This document shows, one piece after another, positions 49,801 through 60,939 of a stretch of DNA of 64,000 nt. The stretch lies in the NCBI GenBank assembly GCA_003116995.1, contig BDSL01000030.1, positions 124,001-188,000 of the forward strand, given 5' to 3'. Within the stretch, counting starts at the first letter, position 1. Each line of letters begins with the position of its first letter. This DNA comes from Yamagishiella unicocca (taxonomy: Eukaryota > Chlorophyta > Chlorophyceae > Chlamydomonadales > Volvocaceae). Under the pieces are notes generated by a model. The model had not been told where the DNA came from, searched no databases, and worked only from the letters and a program-made list of their open reading frames with translations. A program made the translations under genes and the position numbers.

Positions 49801-51581
49801 CCAGCACCAGTGCGTAGGTGCCCTCACCCCGGCTGATGCGGGGCTGCTGGGCCTGCGGGGGAAGAGGGGGAGGGGGCGTCGCGTGTGTGTATTTGGGGTG
49901 GAGAGAGAACCGTGAAACCGGGAGGGCGAGTGCGTGAAGGCCAGCAGTGCAGCAGCAGAGCTAGTAAGCTTCCCTCGCCATCGGAAGGGTGGGGGTGTGG
50001 AGTCTTGGAGTGTGAGCGCGACGTCAAGGGCAGCAGCAGCAGGACAGAGGGGACCCCACTGCGCTACCACTGGGTGCCGCTGGGCGCCATCCGGCAAGCT
50101 ACCTCCTCCCGCTCCTCTTTCCTCCCATACCCCCAAACCCCGTTGCCGCCCCGCCCCGCCGCCGCCCCCCCACCCGCACCTGCAAGTCGTGTATGATGGG
50201 CAGCAGGTAGCACAGGGTCTTGCCGGACCCCGTCTGCGCGCGGACCAGCGCATCGCGGCCCGCCAGCAGCACCGGCAGCACCGACCGCTGCACCGCTGTG
50301 GGCGCAACGAAGCCCAGGGAGTTCAGCTGCTGGGACAGAGACGCGGCGAGGCCGACCTCGGTCCAGCCGCTGCCAGTGGCGGCGTCGTCGGCGCCAGCGG
50401 CGCCGTCGGCGGCGCCGGCATTTGGGTTGGCGGCGGCGTGGATGGCCGTACCAGGGGCGAAGTTGCCGCGGCCCGTGGCCTTGATGCCCCCGCCGGCGGC
50501 GCCGCTGCCGCCGGCCTGGTCGTTGAGGCGGCGGCGCTTGCGGCCGCCGCCGTCGTCGTCGTCGAACTCGACAACTCCCTCGCGTTCCTGCGGTTGTCCG
50601 GTTGAGAGCGGTTGGCGGGAGTGGTGGCCACGTGGTGGCTGCGGCCAGCTAGCCACGGTGTATGTACGGCATCCCTACCCAAAGACTCGGTGGCACGCCA
50701 ACCCTCCCTGACCACATGGCGACCAGCCACAACCACACGCCATAGCAGGCAAGTTGGCGGTGGCACGCCAGCCGCCAATACCGTACACGCACACGCGACA
50801 TACACACGAGGCACTCCCCCGCTGCCCCCTCCTCCGCCCTTCAGCCCAGGCGCCGCCTGCCCGACCCACCGCCGCCGGCGCTCGCGCCTTGCGCCCTCCC
50901 GCCGCCTCCTCCGACTGCAGCACCGCCTCCCGCTGCGCCATCATTGACATGGCCGCCATCACGTCATCCTGCTCGTCCTCGGGCTCAGCGGCCCGGAGCA
51001 GCTCGTCCGGGTCGTCGGGGTCGTCGGCACGGCCACCCGCTGCACTCCAGGGAGGGAGGGAGGGAGGGCAACAGGGAGGGAGGGGGGATCGGTTGCTGAG
51101 TTGGAGAAGATACGCGGCAGTGCAGCGGGGTGGGCGGGGGTATAGGAGTGGGAGCTGGTTTGCGACACGCGCGGCGGTGTAAGGCACCCGCGTGCGTCAC
51201 AAGTGAGTCACGTCGCAAAACCCTACCTGAACGCTTGTAGCGGTCCTTGCCGGGCTGTTGCTTCAACCGCCCCCCACGTCCATCCGTCTTGGCATGGTTG
51301 GCACCCTGGGCCGCTTGCTTAGTGTTGTTTGGCTGGTGCTGTCCCCGGCCTCCGGCTTGGTGCTGACGGCCGTCGGTCGGCTTCCCGCTCCGCTGCTGAG
51401 CCGCTTGGGTACTGCCGTTGCCGCCGTGTTCGTATCCTTGCGTGCGAGCCGCTGGCTTGGCAGCCGGCTTGGCGCTGTCGTCATTTCGTTGCGCGCCGCC
51501 GTCCTTCGAGGCCGGTGCGGGCGGCTTGCGCGGCCGGGCTGGGGCCGGAGCAGCAATGTTAAGCTCTAACTCGTCATCCAT
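46839..51581 (-). CDS. DEAD-box RNA helicase of the DBP7/DDX31 type (plant RH17-like)
   Basis: Nucleolar DEAD-box ATPase expected to act in 60S ribosomal subunit assembly. Exons 51581-51227, 51039-50870, 50587-50180, 49852-49597, 49272-48881, 48514-48137, 47776-47673 and 47412-46839 join in phase to 878 residues. After a basic, Gln/Gly-rich N-terminus of about 110 residues come the Q motif (GFVAPTAVQ), AQTGSGKT (I), APTRELCIQ (Ia), SPGRLLDHL (Ib), [13 protein letters not shown] (II), [10 protein letters not shown] (III), [15 protein letters not shown] (IV), [12 protein letters not shown] (V) and [10 protein letters not shown] (VI). The C-terminal extension has [20 protein letters not shown] and [10 protein letters not shown], the signature of the DBP7/DDX31 subgroup, then a Lys/Arg-rich tail. 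An acidic Gly/Glu insertion (about residues 415-450) follows motif II. The start (MDDELELNI) is the first ATG of the open frame. Confidence 0.94.
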
Positions 51582-51851
51582 GGTGTGTGCGGTTGTTCCT
51601 GCGTCGTTTCAGTCGGTGGTCAAGCGACCATTTGGTCGTTACACAGCAAGGACATTTGATATCAGTTTAGCTAAACTATGAGTATTACTTAATCCTTTAT
51701 TCTAGGTCGTTCACCGTAACCAAGCAATTGGACGTATTTGCTGGGGCTGACAACAGTTGCTCGTCCGTGCGCATGTTTAAAAGCGACCCAGTTTACCACA
51801 AAGAAAATTTGGCTTGCTATACGATTTTGAGCTCTTCAATATATTCACACA
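51582..51851. promoter_or_regulatory. Short bidirectional upstream region between DBP7 and rhomboid genes
   Basis: 270 bp between divergent start codons, AT-rich in contrast to both genes. It must hold both promoters. No individual box could be assigned with confidence. Confidence 0.5.
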
Positions 51852-53584
51852 ATGTCCGGGGACCCTGGAAGTTCGGGCGACCCTCCGGGTCAGTTCCGCA
51901 AGGAGCCCACCCTAGCTGTCGCTCCTGAGGCGGCAGAAGGTGAAGAAATGATTGAAACAGCGCGAAACCTGGAAACGTCCTTCGGCCCGGGCCCCTCTTG
52001 GTAAGCCAGGAAAGAGGCTGGGATCGCGCTTCCCGCCATTTCGCCATCCCCGCACTGCTGCCCCCATCCCAACCGATTTTCCCACCAGGCTCAAACTTGG
52101 GGAGCTGTCATTCCGTCTGCCCGTTGACAGCACCACCATTTCCCCTGCCGCGCTCGCACACGGTGGCGACCAGCCCGGGGGTCGGAAGCCAACCATCGCT
52201 GCAGGACAGCGGAGCTTTGCCCCTGCTAAGCCTCCCCCCGGCAGCACATTGCCATTTTCTGCGGCGACAATGATGCTGGCGGGTACATCAGGGCCGACGG
52301 TGGACAGAAGCGACAGCGGCGACACACCGCCACGTATCCAAGGCGAGTCCCGCCCGCTCCCATTGGGGCCCCCACCGGCAGTGTTCAGGTGCCGCCGCTC
52401 CATTGATGGAGGCGGCGCCAGGGCAGCGGCGGCGGCGGAGCCGCCACCGCCGCTGCCAGACATTCAGGCCGTCTCCGGCCAGGAGAGTTACGGCAGCATC
52501 CGGCGCGCCGGCGCAGCGGCAGCGGCAGCGGCCGCTGACCCCGCGGCCGGTAGCTGGGATCTGCAGCCCGTCGTCGTCGCGGCGGCAGTTACGGCGCACA
52601 GCTTGCGGCAACGCACGGGTCCGCAGCTCGTGCTACAGCCGCTACTGCCCGGCCTGCATTCGCGGCTCTTCTTACAGCAGCAGCAGCAGCAGCAGCTTCG
52701 AAACCGTTTGCCGGCGTCGTCATCACAGCCGCCAGACTATGAGCAAGGGTCCAATGCGGGGCGGGCGGTGGCGGCGGAGGGCAGCAGGCCCCGCCAGGAG
52801 GCGACTCTCCCATTCCGCACGTCGTACGGCGGCAGTGTCGGCGGCACCGCCAGCGGTGCTCGCACCCAAATTGCTGACGGGGGTGAGGGTGGCGTGCGGC
52901 AACGAAGGTCGCGCAGTACAACTGGCGGGTACGGCAGCGGTTACAGTGGCGGCGGCGGCCGAGCCGTCAGCGGCGGCGCAGGTAGTGACGGCGGCGTGCG
53001 GCGGCGGCGGTCGTGCAGTACAGCTGGCGGGTACGGCAGCGGGTACAGCGGCAGAGGCGGGCAAGGTGCCAGCGGCGCGGAAGGCAGTGACGGCGGCGAC
53101 ATGCCGGGTGGTGGCGGCGGCGCCAGCCCCACCGTACCTCGTCCTCCCGCCGCCAGCCCCTTGTGCCCTAGCCCCCGCGCCGGCTCAGCGGTGGCGCTGC
53201 AGCGGTGGCACCGGGCCGTGGCGGCGGTGGGCGAGGTGCGGCGGCTGCACGTCAGAGCGCAGACGCTGGCGGACAAGGGGTCGGCGCCGGCGGGTGGGTG
53301 GTGGGCTCTGCGCGAATTGCGTTACCGGGTTGCGGTAGAGCGGAACTACCACTGGCTTTTAGGCCGCCAAAGTAGCAAGCTTACGACATTAGCGTGCGTG
53401 TCGTGCATGTTTGAGGAGGTTGCGAGGAAAGCCCGTGAGGGTCTCATGTTTGAGGAGAGTCGTCATCAGGTTGGGAGGGGGGCAACCAGCAGAGCAGTGC
53501 GGTGCAGCGTTGCGTTGCGACCCCAAGTTGGACCGGAACACCGGCGGGGGGTAGTCTGACGCCGCCAACCATGGACCCCTCCGC

Positions 53585-53618
<34 letters not shown>

Positions 53619-56600
53619 GTGTGTATGCCTGTACGACGCCATCTGGTGCCCCACCCGCCCACCACCAACCAACCATCAGCATTTAGCACCAGCGCACAAG
53701 GCCACTCCCTAATGCGCCTCTTGTCCGCCGGCCGGAGGGTTCATCTTCCGCTGGGACTTCGCTGCTGGGCGTCAACTCAACCCGCACATGCCAACTACCA
53801 CTGCTCCAACACGCCCCGCCACCCGCCACCCGCCCGCACCAGACCGGCTGTTCGCTGCGCTCAGCCTCGCGCTGCAGCAGCGTGCTTGGGAGCAGCTGCT
53901 GGCGGCCAGTCCACACCGCAAGCTGCTGAGGCACTACGTGGACAAGAAGCGGGCGGGGGCGTTCGACAGCGTGTGGGAGCGGGTGGAGGCTGGTGGGTGG
54001 CTGGCTGGGTGGCTGGCTGGGTGGCTGGCTGGGTGGCTGGCTGGGTGGCTGGCTGGGTGGCTGGCTGGGTGGCTGGCTGGCTGGGTGGCTGTCTGGGCAC
54101 CTTTTGCGATAGCTGGCGCAGTTCGTTCGGCCGGGGAAGGGTGTCGCCGCCGGTGGACGGGCTGGTCGTTGCACAGGGCTGGGGAGGTTGGTGCCAGACA
54201 TGTGACGTTGGGGCGGCAACATTGCACCCACCGTCCGCACCAGCTTCCCGGCCACCTCTCCCACCTCTCCCTCCCCACCCCCTCTCCCCCCTCTCCCTCT
54301 CCTCCCCCTCTTTCCCCTCTCCCTCTCCTCCCCCTCTCCCCCCTCTCCCTCTCCTCTCCCTCTCCTCACTGCTACCCGCACCCAGAGTTCGTAATCAGCG
54401 GAACCATCATCTTCGACTGGTAGGCCCTCTCAGGTGGAGGGGGAGGGGAGCACCGGACGGGCCGGATTCGGGCCCGTGGCGGCGGAAGGAACGAGCCGCC
54501 AACAGCGTCCCGAGCCCGCCCTCCTGCCTACGTACCACACGTAACACGCGGTGGTAGCGGGACCCCCTCACCACAAACTGTATGTCACCTCCTGCTCCGC
54601 CCTCCCTCCTGCCCTCCCCCACACACCACAGGTGCACCCCCGCCCGCATGGGCGAGCACTGGCCGCTCTTCACCTGCTCCTTCCTGGCCGCCACCTCGCT
54701 GCTGTTCGCCTTCATGGCGGGGCAGTACCCCTATTACGTGGCGCTGCAGGCGCAGAGGCGGGGGGCGTGCGGCGGGGCGGAGGGGGACGTGGCGGCCCGC
54801 TGGTGAGGGGCGGAGGGGGCGGGGAGGGACGGAGGGGGCGGGGAGGGGTGGAGGGGGCGGGGAGGGGAGGAGGGGCCGGGAAGGACCCCTAGACCGCGAA
54901 AGGAAAACATGCAAGTTGGAGAAAGGGGTGGGTGTGGAGAAGGGGTTCGAGGGAAACCCGTGGATGTCCGAAAAAACCGTTTAAAGAGAAGTTTTGAGAT
55001 GCATGCTGGAGAACTGGGTTGGGGATACGAAAGCCGAAGGTCGTAATATGACCTTTGGCGACTAAGCTATATCGGCTACGGTGAGACGAAAAGGAGCGAG
55101 GACCCCACGCGACGCACGTAAAGTTTGCGCAGAAGGGGTGGGGTAGGGTCAGTGCCGGGAGGGGAGAGGTGCAAGGCCGGCGCCACGCAGGCTCCGCCCT
55201 ACCCCGCCCAGCTGGGACCGCCCGTCTTTGGGGGCCTGAGCTTCCTGCCTGCCCACTTCCTGCCTGCCCACTTCCTGCCTGCCCACTTCCTGCCTGCCCA
55301 CTTCCTGCCTGCCCACTTCCTGCCTGTCCACTTCCTGCCTGCCCACTTCCTGCCTGTCCACTTCCTGCCTGCCCACTTCCTGCCTGACCACTTCCTCCCC
55401 TGCCTCCTACTCCTCTTCGCACGTTGTCAGCTGGGCCTCCGCCTTCATCACCCCACACGGCGGCCCGGCCTTCCTAGCCGACGTCGTCACCCAGGCCGGC
55501 GCCCAGCCCGCCACCCGCTTCAGCTCCGACTACCTACGCGCCTGGGGGAGCCGCTACGGCCCCGACCTAGCGCGCGGCCAGGCATACAGGTACCCAGCAA
55601 GCAGCAGAAGCTGCAGCAGCGGGGGCCGGCCGGTGGGTGGGTGGCTCGTAGTAGTGGCTGGCATGGTGCAGGACAGGGCCACCGAAGTGGAAGTGGGGAC
55701 GACATGGCTCATCGTGACTAACCCTACCTCGTAGCTCCTCCCGGGCCTTATTCCCGCCCTGGTCCCGGGCTGGCGCCCTCCCGCCCGCCCCCTGTCATCC
55801 CCTCTCCCCGCCCCTTCTCCGCTTCACCCCCGCTCCCCCCGCTTTCCTCAACCCCCCCCCCCCCGCTTCATCCCTCCGCCAGGTGGCTGACCTCGCACCT
55901 CCTGCACACAAGCCTCCGCCACACCGCCGCCAACCTGGCGCTGCTGGCGGCGCTGGGCTGGCAGATGGAGGCCAAGTACGGCACCGCCCGCGTGCTGTTG
56001 GTGTGGCTGGCGGCGGTGGTGGGCGGGGAGATGCTCAGTGCGGCAGTGGAGGACCCGTGTCAGCAGGTGGGCGGCATTGGGGGGAGGGGCAAGACAGAGG
56101 GATGTTTGTGAGGGGAGGAGGCGCGAGGTGATGTTTGGGAACTGATGTCACCAGTCAACGTTCGGGAGGCCAAGCTATCAAGCACCACATTTGAGTTGTG
56201 AGGGTAGGAGCAAGGTAGCGCGGAGTTGGGACGGGGGCAATCAGCGAGTTGGAAAGCTTGCCCCCCCCCCTGCGCCCCCCTGCACCATCCACGGGTCTTC
56301 CTCGCAACCTTGCACCCCCCTGCACTCCCCTGCCCCAACGCGGTAACCTCCCACCCGGCCTAATGGGTTCACTTCAGGCCCCGCATATGTCTTCGGGACT
56401 AAACAAAACTATTGCATGATGCCGTTAGCTGTAGCTACTGGTTTGGCCATGTATAGACCGGGCAAGAATCGGACGCTCCCCCCTGCGCCCCCCGGCCCCA
56501 GGTGGTGGGATGCAGCGGCGGAGCCTTCGGGCTGCTGGGGCTGTTCTGTGCGGACACGCTGCTGCAGTACGGCACCCTTCGTCAGCCCATTCTGCGTTGT

Positions 56601-57515
56601 GCCATCATCGGGGTGCTGCTGGGCTTCCTGGTGTACACGCTGGTGGTGCAGGAGGTGGGGCAGCGTGTGTGTATTGGGAGGCGGGGGCGGGTGTGGGGGG
56701 AGTGGGCTGGGTGCCCGGGTTGGGTTGGGTTGGTCTGGCCAGGATGGGGCTGGCAGTCGATTGGACGGTAAAGGGTCTCGAGCGACGTGGTGCCGTCCAT
56801 TCATGGCAAGACGCGTCGTGAGTGCTGTGTGTGTATGTGTGCGCGAGCCACGGCAACAGGGTTCGACCAGGCAGCCATCTTGCAGCCATTTCCTCAGATA
56901 TCTTCAGGTTGAGCTGGTAATGGAGCGCGCTGCAACGGCTCACGTGTAGCAACGGTCCCAACTAACATAATAACGTGCGAAGAAGCCGACCACAAATATG
57001 CCGTAGGAAGGAGCAGAGGAAAAGATGTACACCAACATGGGAAGAATGTGCACTGAAAGTACAACCTTCCTACGTCGCAGACTGATTACACGCATTCAAC
57101 CACCTGTTCCCATGCTCCAATCAGGATCCTCCAATCCGACACTAGGACCAAACGAACCACATGTGAATAAATGGATGCTAGACATGCATCATGCATGGAC
57201 TCCGCTCACAACTTCACAACTCACTCACGCCGCTCCTACCCGACGTCACCTCGACCTTGCTGCGCCCCCCCCCCTCCCCGCCATCCCCCCCTCCAGGGCA
57301 GCGTCTCATCTATGACGCACCTAGGCGGCCTGCTGTGCGGCCTGCTCCCCTCGCTGCTCGTCCTGCCGCGCCTGGCTTCGGAGCGCTGGGAGGCGGCCTG
57401 GCCGGCCCTGGGGCTGGTGGCGGTGGTGCTGTGGTTCACAGTGCTGCCTGCCTGGGTGTACCGGAGGCGGCTGCCGGAGGCGGTGGGGCTGTGCGAGCCG
57501 GCGGCGACCCCGTAA
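51852..57515 (+). CDS. Rhomboid-family intramembrane serine protease with long disordered N-terminus
   Basis: Rhomboid protease, cleaving transmembrane substrates within the membrane. Exons 51852-52000, 52089-53293, 53843-53992, 54386-54419, 54632-54802, 55431-55589, 55883-56066, 56502-56654 and 57297-57515 join in phase to 807 residues. Residues 1 to about 450 are Gly/Ala/Ser/Arg-rich low complexity and include a 34-residue motif repeated twice (GGYGSGYSG core). The catalytic region starts with a hydrophobic segment (SFLAATSLLFAFMAG). Then come the loop and helix WLTSHLLHTSLRHTAANL, GCSGGAFGLLG with nucleophile Ser about 689, and SSMTHLGGLLCGLL with His about 743. Both catalytic residues are present, so it should be active. 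The C-terminus has one further hydrophobic helix. The compartment is unclear. Exon 4 is only 34 nt but restores phase and the FVISGTIIFDW segment. Confidence 0.9.
52900..53100 (+). repeat. Coding tandem duplication (34-residue unit) in the rhomboid N-terminus
   Basis: Two consecutive copies of about 102 bp encode units beginning VRQRRSRSTTGGYGSGYSG and VRRRRSCSTAGGYGSGYSG and ending with GSDGG. They sit in exon 2 of the rhomboid gene in the disordered, Arg/Gly-rich part. Confidence 0.85.
53993..54101. repeat. 12-bp minisatellite starting at a splice donor of the rhomboid gene
   Basis: Eight to nine copies of the 12-bp unit GGCTGGCTGGGT, the last ones imperfect. The array begins at the donor GTGGGTGG of intron 3, so each copy repeats a donor-like GGGTGG. 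Confidence 0.9.
55245..55400. repeat. 15-bp minisatellite upstream of a rhomboid acceptor site
   Basis: About ten copies of the 15-bp unit CTTCCTGCCTGCCCA with single-base variants (GTCCA, GACCA). The array is pyrimidine-rich and ends about 30 bp before the acceptor at 55430, serving as an extended polypyrimidine tract of intron 5. Confidence 0.95.
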
Positions 57516-58033
57516 ATCACCAGGGGCGTGTTAGCAGGGTGAAGGCGGAGCTGGCCGGGAGGATGGCACACAGCAGCGGGGGGGTCTGGCGCCCGCAGGG
57601 CAACCAACGACCGCATGTGCTACAGCGCCGGCTGCCAAGCAGTGAGGCCCGCGGGCCCCTTCCGCCCCCCAAGGGCTTCGTGGTACTGCCAAGAGCCATC
57701 CGATGGTACCATGTGGCACGGCTTGTAACTCCGCCTCCTCCTGACCCCGCGGCTGCTCCTCTTTAGTCAGGCAGCCGACACGCAGCGCAGCGCTGTTCAG
57801 CCCTCCGCATCCCCGCACCGCAGCGCACCGCAGCGCACCGCAGCCCCGCTCGCATAACCCTCCCAGTGATACCCGCCCGCTTCCTCACACTCTCCCACGA
57901 CAGTCAGTACGCCCGGCCAACCACAAGCACCTGCCGTCGGCCTCCTCCTCCTCGTCCGTCTCCTGCCCCCCGCCAAACTTTTTCCAGCAACCGCCGCGCG
58001 CTTTCCGGCCGCTACTGCCGTGCCCCGCAGCCT
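57516..58033. other. Convergent intergenic region between rhomboid and second fibrillin gene
   Basis: 518 bp containing the 3' untranslated regions of both genes. A short direct repeat (CGCAGCGCACCG units) lies near 57812-57842. Apart from the TGTAA listed below, nothing else was seen. Confidence 0.5.
57724..57728 (+). terminator. Candidate polyadenylation signal TGTAA for the rhomboid gene
   Basis: TGTAA 209 bp after the stop codon. It is the only copy noticed between the two convergent genes on this strand. Confidence 0.45.
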
Positions 58034-59804
58034 CTACTGCTGTCCGTCCAGCCTCGCGCTGCGGTCCGCCATGTCCAGCACGAACAGGTTGCCCTTGTCG
58101 CCCCGGCTGATGCGCAGTGAGTCGTCCAGGTACGTCACGGAGAGCTCGCCTGGGTGTACGACACGGAAGGGCGCAGCACAGCACGGCGTAGCACGGCGCC
58201 TCAGGGCATGGGGAGACGATTAGCGCTGGAGGCGACGACGGGGGCAGACCCAGAGGGAAAGAGCGACGCACAAGTGCGCTAGCGCTACCGGTGCAGGCCA
58301 GGCAAGGCAGAGGGGGCTCGCTGGTCGCATGGGTCGATCAGCACCCGGAGCCCACCTTTGGCGCTCTCCGGCGCGGCGATGGAGATGAGGTTGAGCAGCT
58401 TGAAGGTGCGGAACTGCACCGCCACCTTATTGGCGGAGAGGGGGGTCAGGTCGGCAGTCACCTAGGGGAGGGGGAGAGAGGAGAGAGGGGGCCCGGGGAG
58501 GAGAGTGGAGGGAGGGGGAAGAGCGCAGGCGGCAGGGGAGCGGAGGCGGAGAGTGGGTTTTGACATGTCGGATGTGTTTTCACAGCAATGGCCTGACTGT
58601 ACGTGCTTTTTCCATGACAGGGTTCCCAGCCAGCGTAACAGGGTCACCGCAACACCCGTAGGGGCGGTTGGTGGCGCCGGCAGGGCTGCAGCAGGCCGCA
58701 GGGTCAATGACAACGGCATTCGAGGAGCAAGCGTGACGCAGATTGGTTGGGAGAGGAGTTCACCCGCCCACCCCTTCCAGCTGAGTCACCTGGCTGAAGA
58801 ACGGCCACGACTGGTTGTTCCTCGCCTTTAGGTTCGCCACATCTGGGAAGCAGGGATGAGGCGGGCAGGGTGGTTAAGCAGCAGTTAGCAGGCAGCAACA
58901 GTTAGCAGGCAGAAACAGTTTGCAGGCAGGGCGCGTACCGTGTCGTCGAGTGCTTATGCCGCGCGGCAGGAGCGCCTCTGCTACCGTATTTCGGGTGTCA
59001 TTGACAACAGCAGCGGGTACCGTCAACCAGGCGCCGTCAACCAACCAACCACGTACGCTGCGATCGGGTCTGTGCCTGGTGCAGCGAGTGGGGCGCTTAT
59101 GAGGTGCGCACCCGGGAGGGCAGTCCCTCCACCGACGAAAGCAAGCTACCGCAGCCAAGCAACACCCGCTAAGGCCCATGCAACCCCGTGTGCCGCTGCA
59201 GCGGGGCCTCACCAATGGTCTGGAAGATGGGTCCCTGCGGCCGCAGCGGCGGCGGCTTATTGGTCCCCAGGATGGAGGCGGAGGTGGTGTACAGCAGGCG
59301 CCACTTTCCGCTCAACAGCTCGGGGGCCTTGAGGGGCTGAGGCGTGGGGTTCAGCCGCTCCAGTTGGCTGGCGAGCCCGTCCACGTCGGCTTTGTCATCT
59401 GAGCAAAATAAGGACGAAGTTTTCAATATACAATATGGGTAAGAGAGGGGGCAGAAAGGACCTTAGCGCTGTCGGCTGATGGTAGTTGGATGGTGTAAGT
59501 TCCACTGACGTCGCCCGTCGACGAATCACTGTAGGCTCAATAAAATCCCAGCCACATGGTATTGGCTTCCACACGTTTCAAATCCGCCTGTTACTTCTAG
59601 TGTGTAGGCTCTGGTACCTTCGGTAGCTGATGCTCCTCGGTTGAGCCCTTCCAAACGCTCCAGAAGCTGTTCTTTAAGGGTAGATCGCTGCTCTGCTTTG
59701 TTAGCCGCAGTGTTCAGGAAAGAAAAGAATCCTGCCCTAGGAACCACCCGTCGGCTTGTGGTTGCCAGCCGAGATGGCACGGTGTTAGGCCTTGCGAGCG
59801 CCAT
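58034..59804 (-). CDS. Plastid lipid-associated protein (PAP/fibrillin family), second copy
   Basis: Fibrillin-family plastid lipid-binding protein. Exons 59804-59618, 59398-59213, 58842-58790, 58461-58356 and 58149-58034 join in phase to 215 residues. The first 30 residues ([20 protein letters not shown]) form a good plastid transit peptide, followed by the helix [18 protein letters not shown]. The core is [18 protein letters not shown], then [17 protein letters not shown] and [16 protein letters not shown]. The final strand [20 protein letters not shown] is the diagnostic C-terminal motif of the family. Introns are in phases 1, 1, 0 and 1, unlike the other two fibrillins here, so this is not a recent duplicate of either. 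Confidence 0.93.
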
Positions 59805-60939
59805 TACTATCCCTCTTGCTTTCAGATGATAAACTACTTGACAGAATGTACTCGGGGCAAACGACAGGCTGGAACGTATTTACCAGACGTTTGTACGATT
59901 CCCACGACAAAATGTACGAAATCAAAAATTAGTCGCGGGCTTACGGCGCTGATCCATCTTGCATAACACTTGTGTGGTATTAAAAGCCAGACAGGACAAG
60001 GCATGGACCGGAGGGACAACCTCCACTCCTCCAGTACCAACTGTGTACGGCTCGCAACGCCCTTGCCGCCCTCGTTGGGCAAGTCACTGGGTCAATTCCA
60101 TGCGACACAGCGCCGCCCTTCACGCCATCGAACTAATACTCCGACAGGTCAGCCATTGAGAGCAGGCAGCCCCAGCAGCCGGCACAAAACCTCTGAACCG
60201 AGGAAGCACTCGCCCCCGCTGGTCAGCGCCCTGACCGATAAGGATTCTATAGGAAACGAGAGGCATGAACGCGGATGGCATATACGCGGATTTGGCTGAA
60301 AACCGACCACAAATCAATCAATAGGGACCCTCCGCGCGGCCGCATATATCACCTCCCTGGAATGCCTGGTTTGCTGCACATTTGCGGTGTGCGACACTCG
60401 TACGGCACCACCTGGCACGCCTATCTCTCCACTCTGTATCCAATACTCACTCCAAGCCCCTCTCCTTCGAAACGAAAAATAAAACACGCAAAATCAGCAT
60501 CGCCTTGGCCCCGCCTCTTGCAGCCCGACACTGTCCCCCCAATACCGCTTCGATCCATCAGAAACAAGAAGTGTTCTGCGCCCTGTACAGAAAACTGCGC
60601 TCCCAGGGTCTAACGATGTCAAGAAATGAAGGCCTGCCACCAAGTACTACCAAACGCCTGACACCATCAACCCCGCCATGCTCACCTTTCAAAACCCCCC
60701 ATGCGATACACCCCATCCCAAGTTCCCAACAAAAAACAGTTGGTCCTTTCCACAGGCCCCCCCCCCGCCCTGGGCCCCCTTTCCCTGTCAAGCCGCCTTT
60801 CCCTGCCACTGCGCCTTCTCCCATCGGGCACCCAGTCGTCCGAAATCAACCCCGAACCCCACCGGCTGATTGCTACCGCCGGCGGTGCAGCTGCTACTGC
60901 GAGAAATACCTTTACTGCTATCGCAAGTGTGGCAGCAGC
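59805..60939. other. Intergenic region between the second and third fibrillin genes
   Basis: 1.13 kb. The left part is the promoter of the 58-60 kb fibrillin; the right part is the 3' untranslated region of the next one. C-rich runs occur near 60755-60800. No coding frame with motifs and no RNA gene was recognised. Confidence 0.45.
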
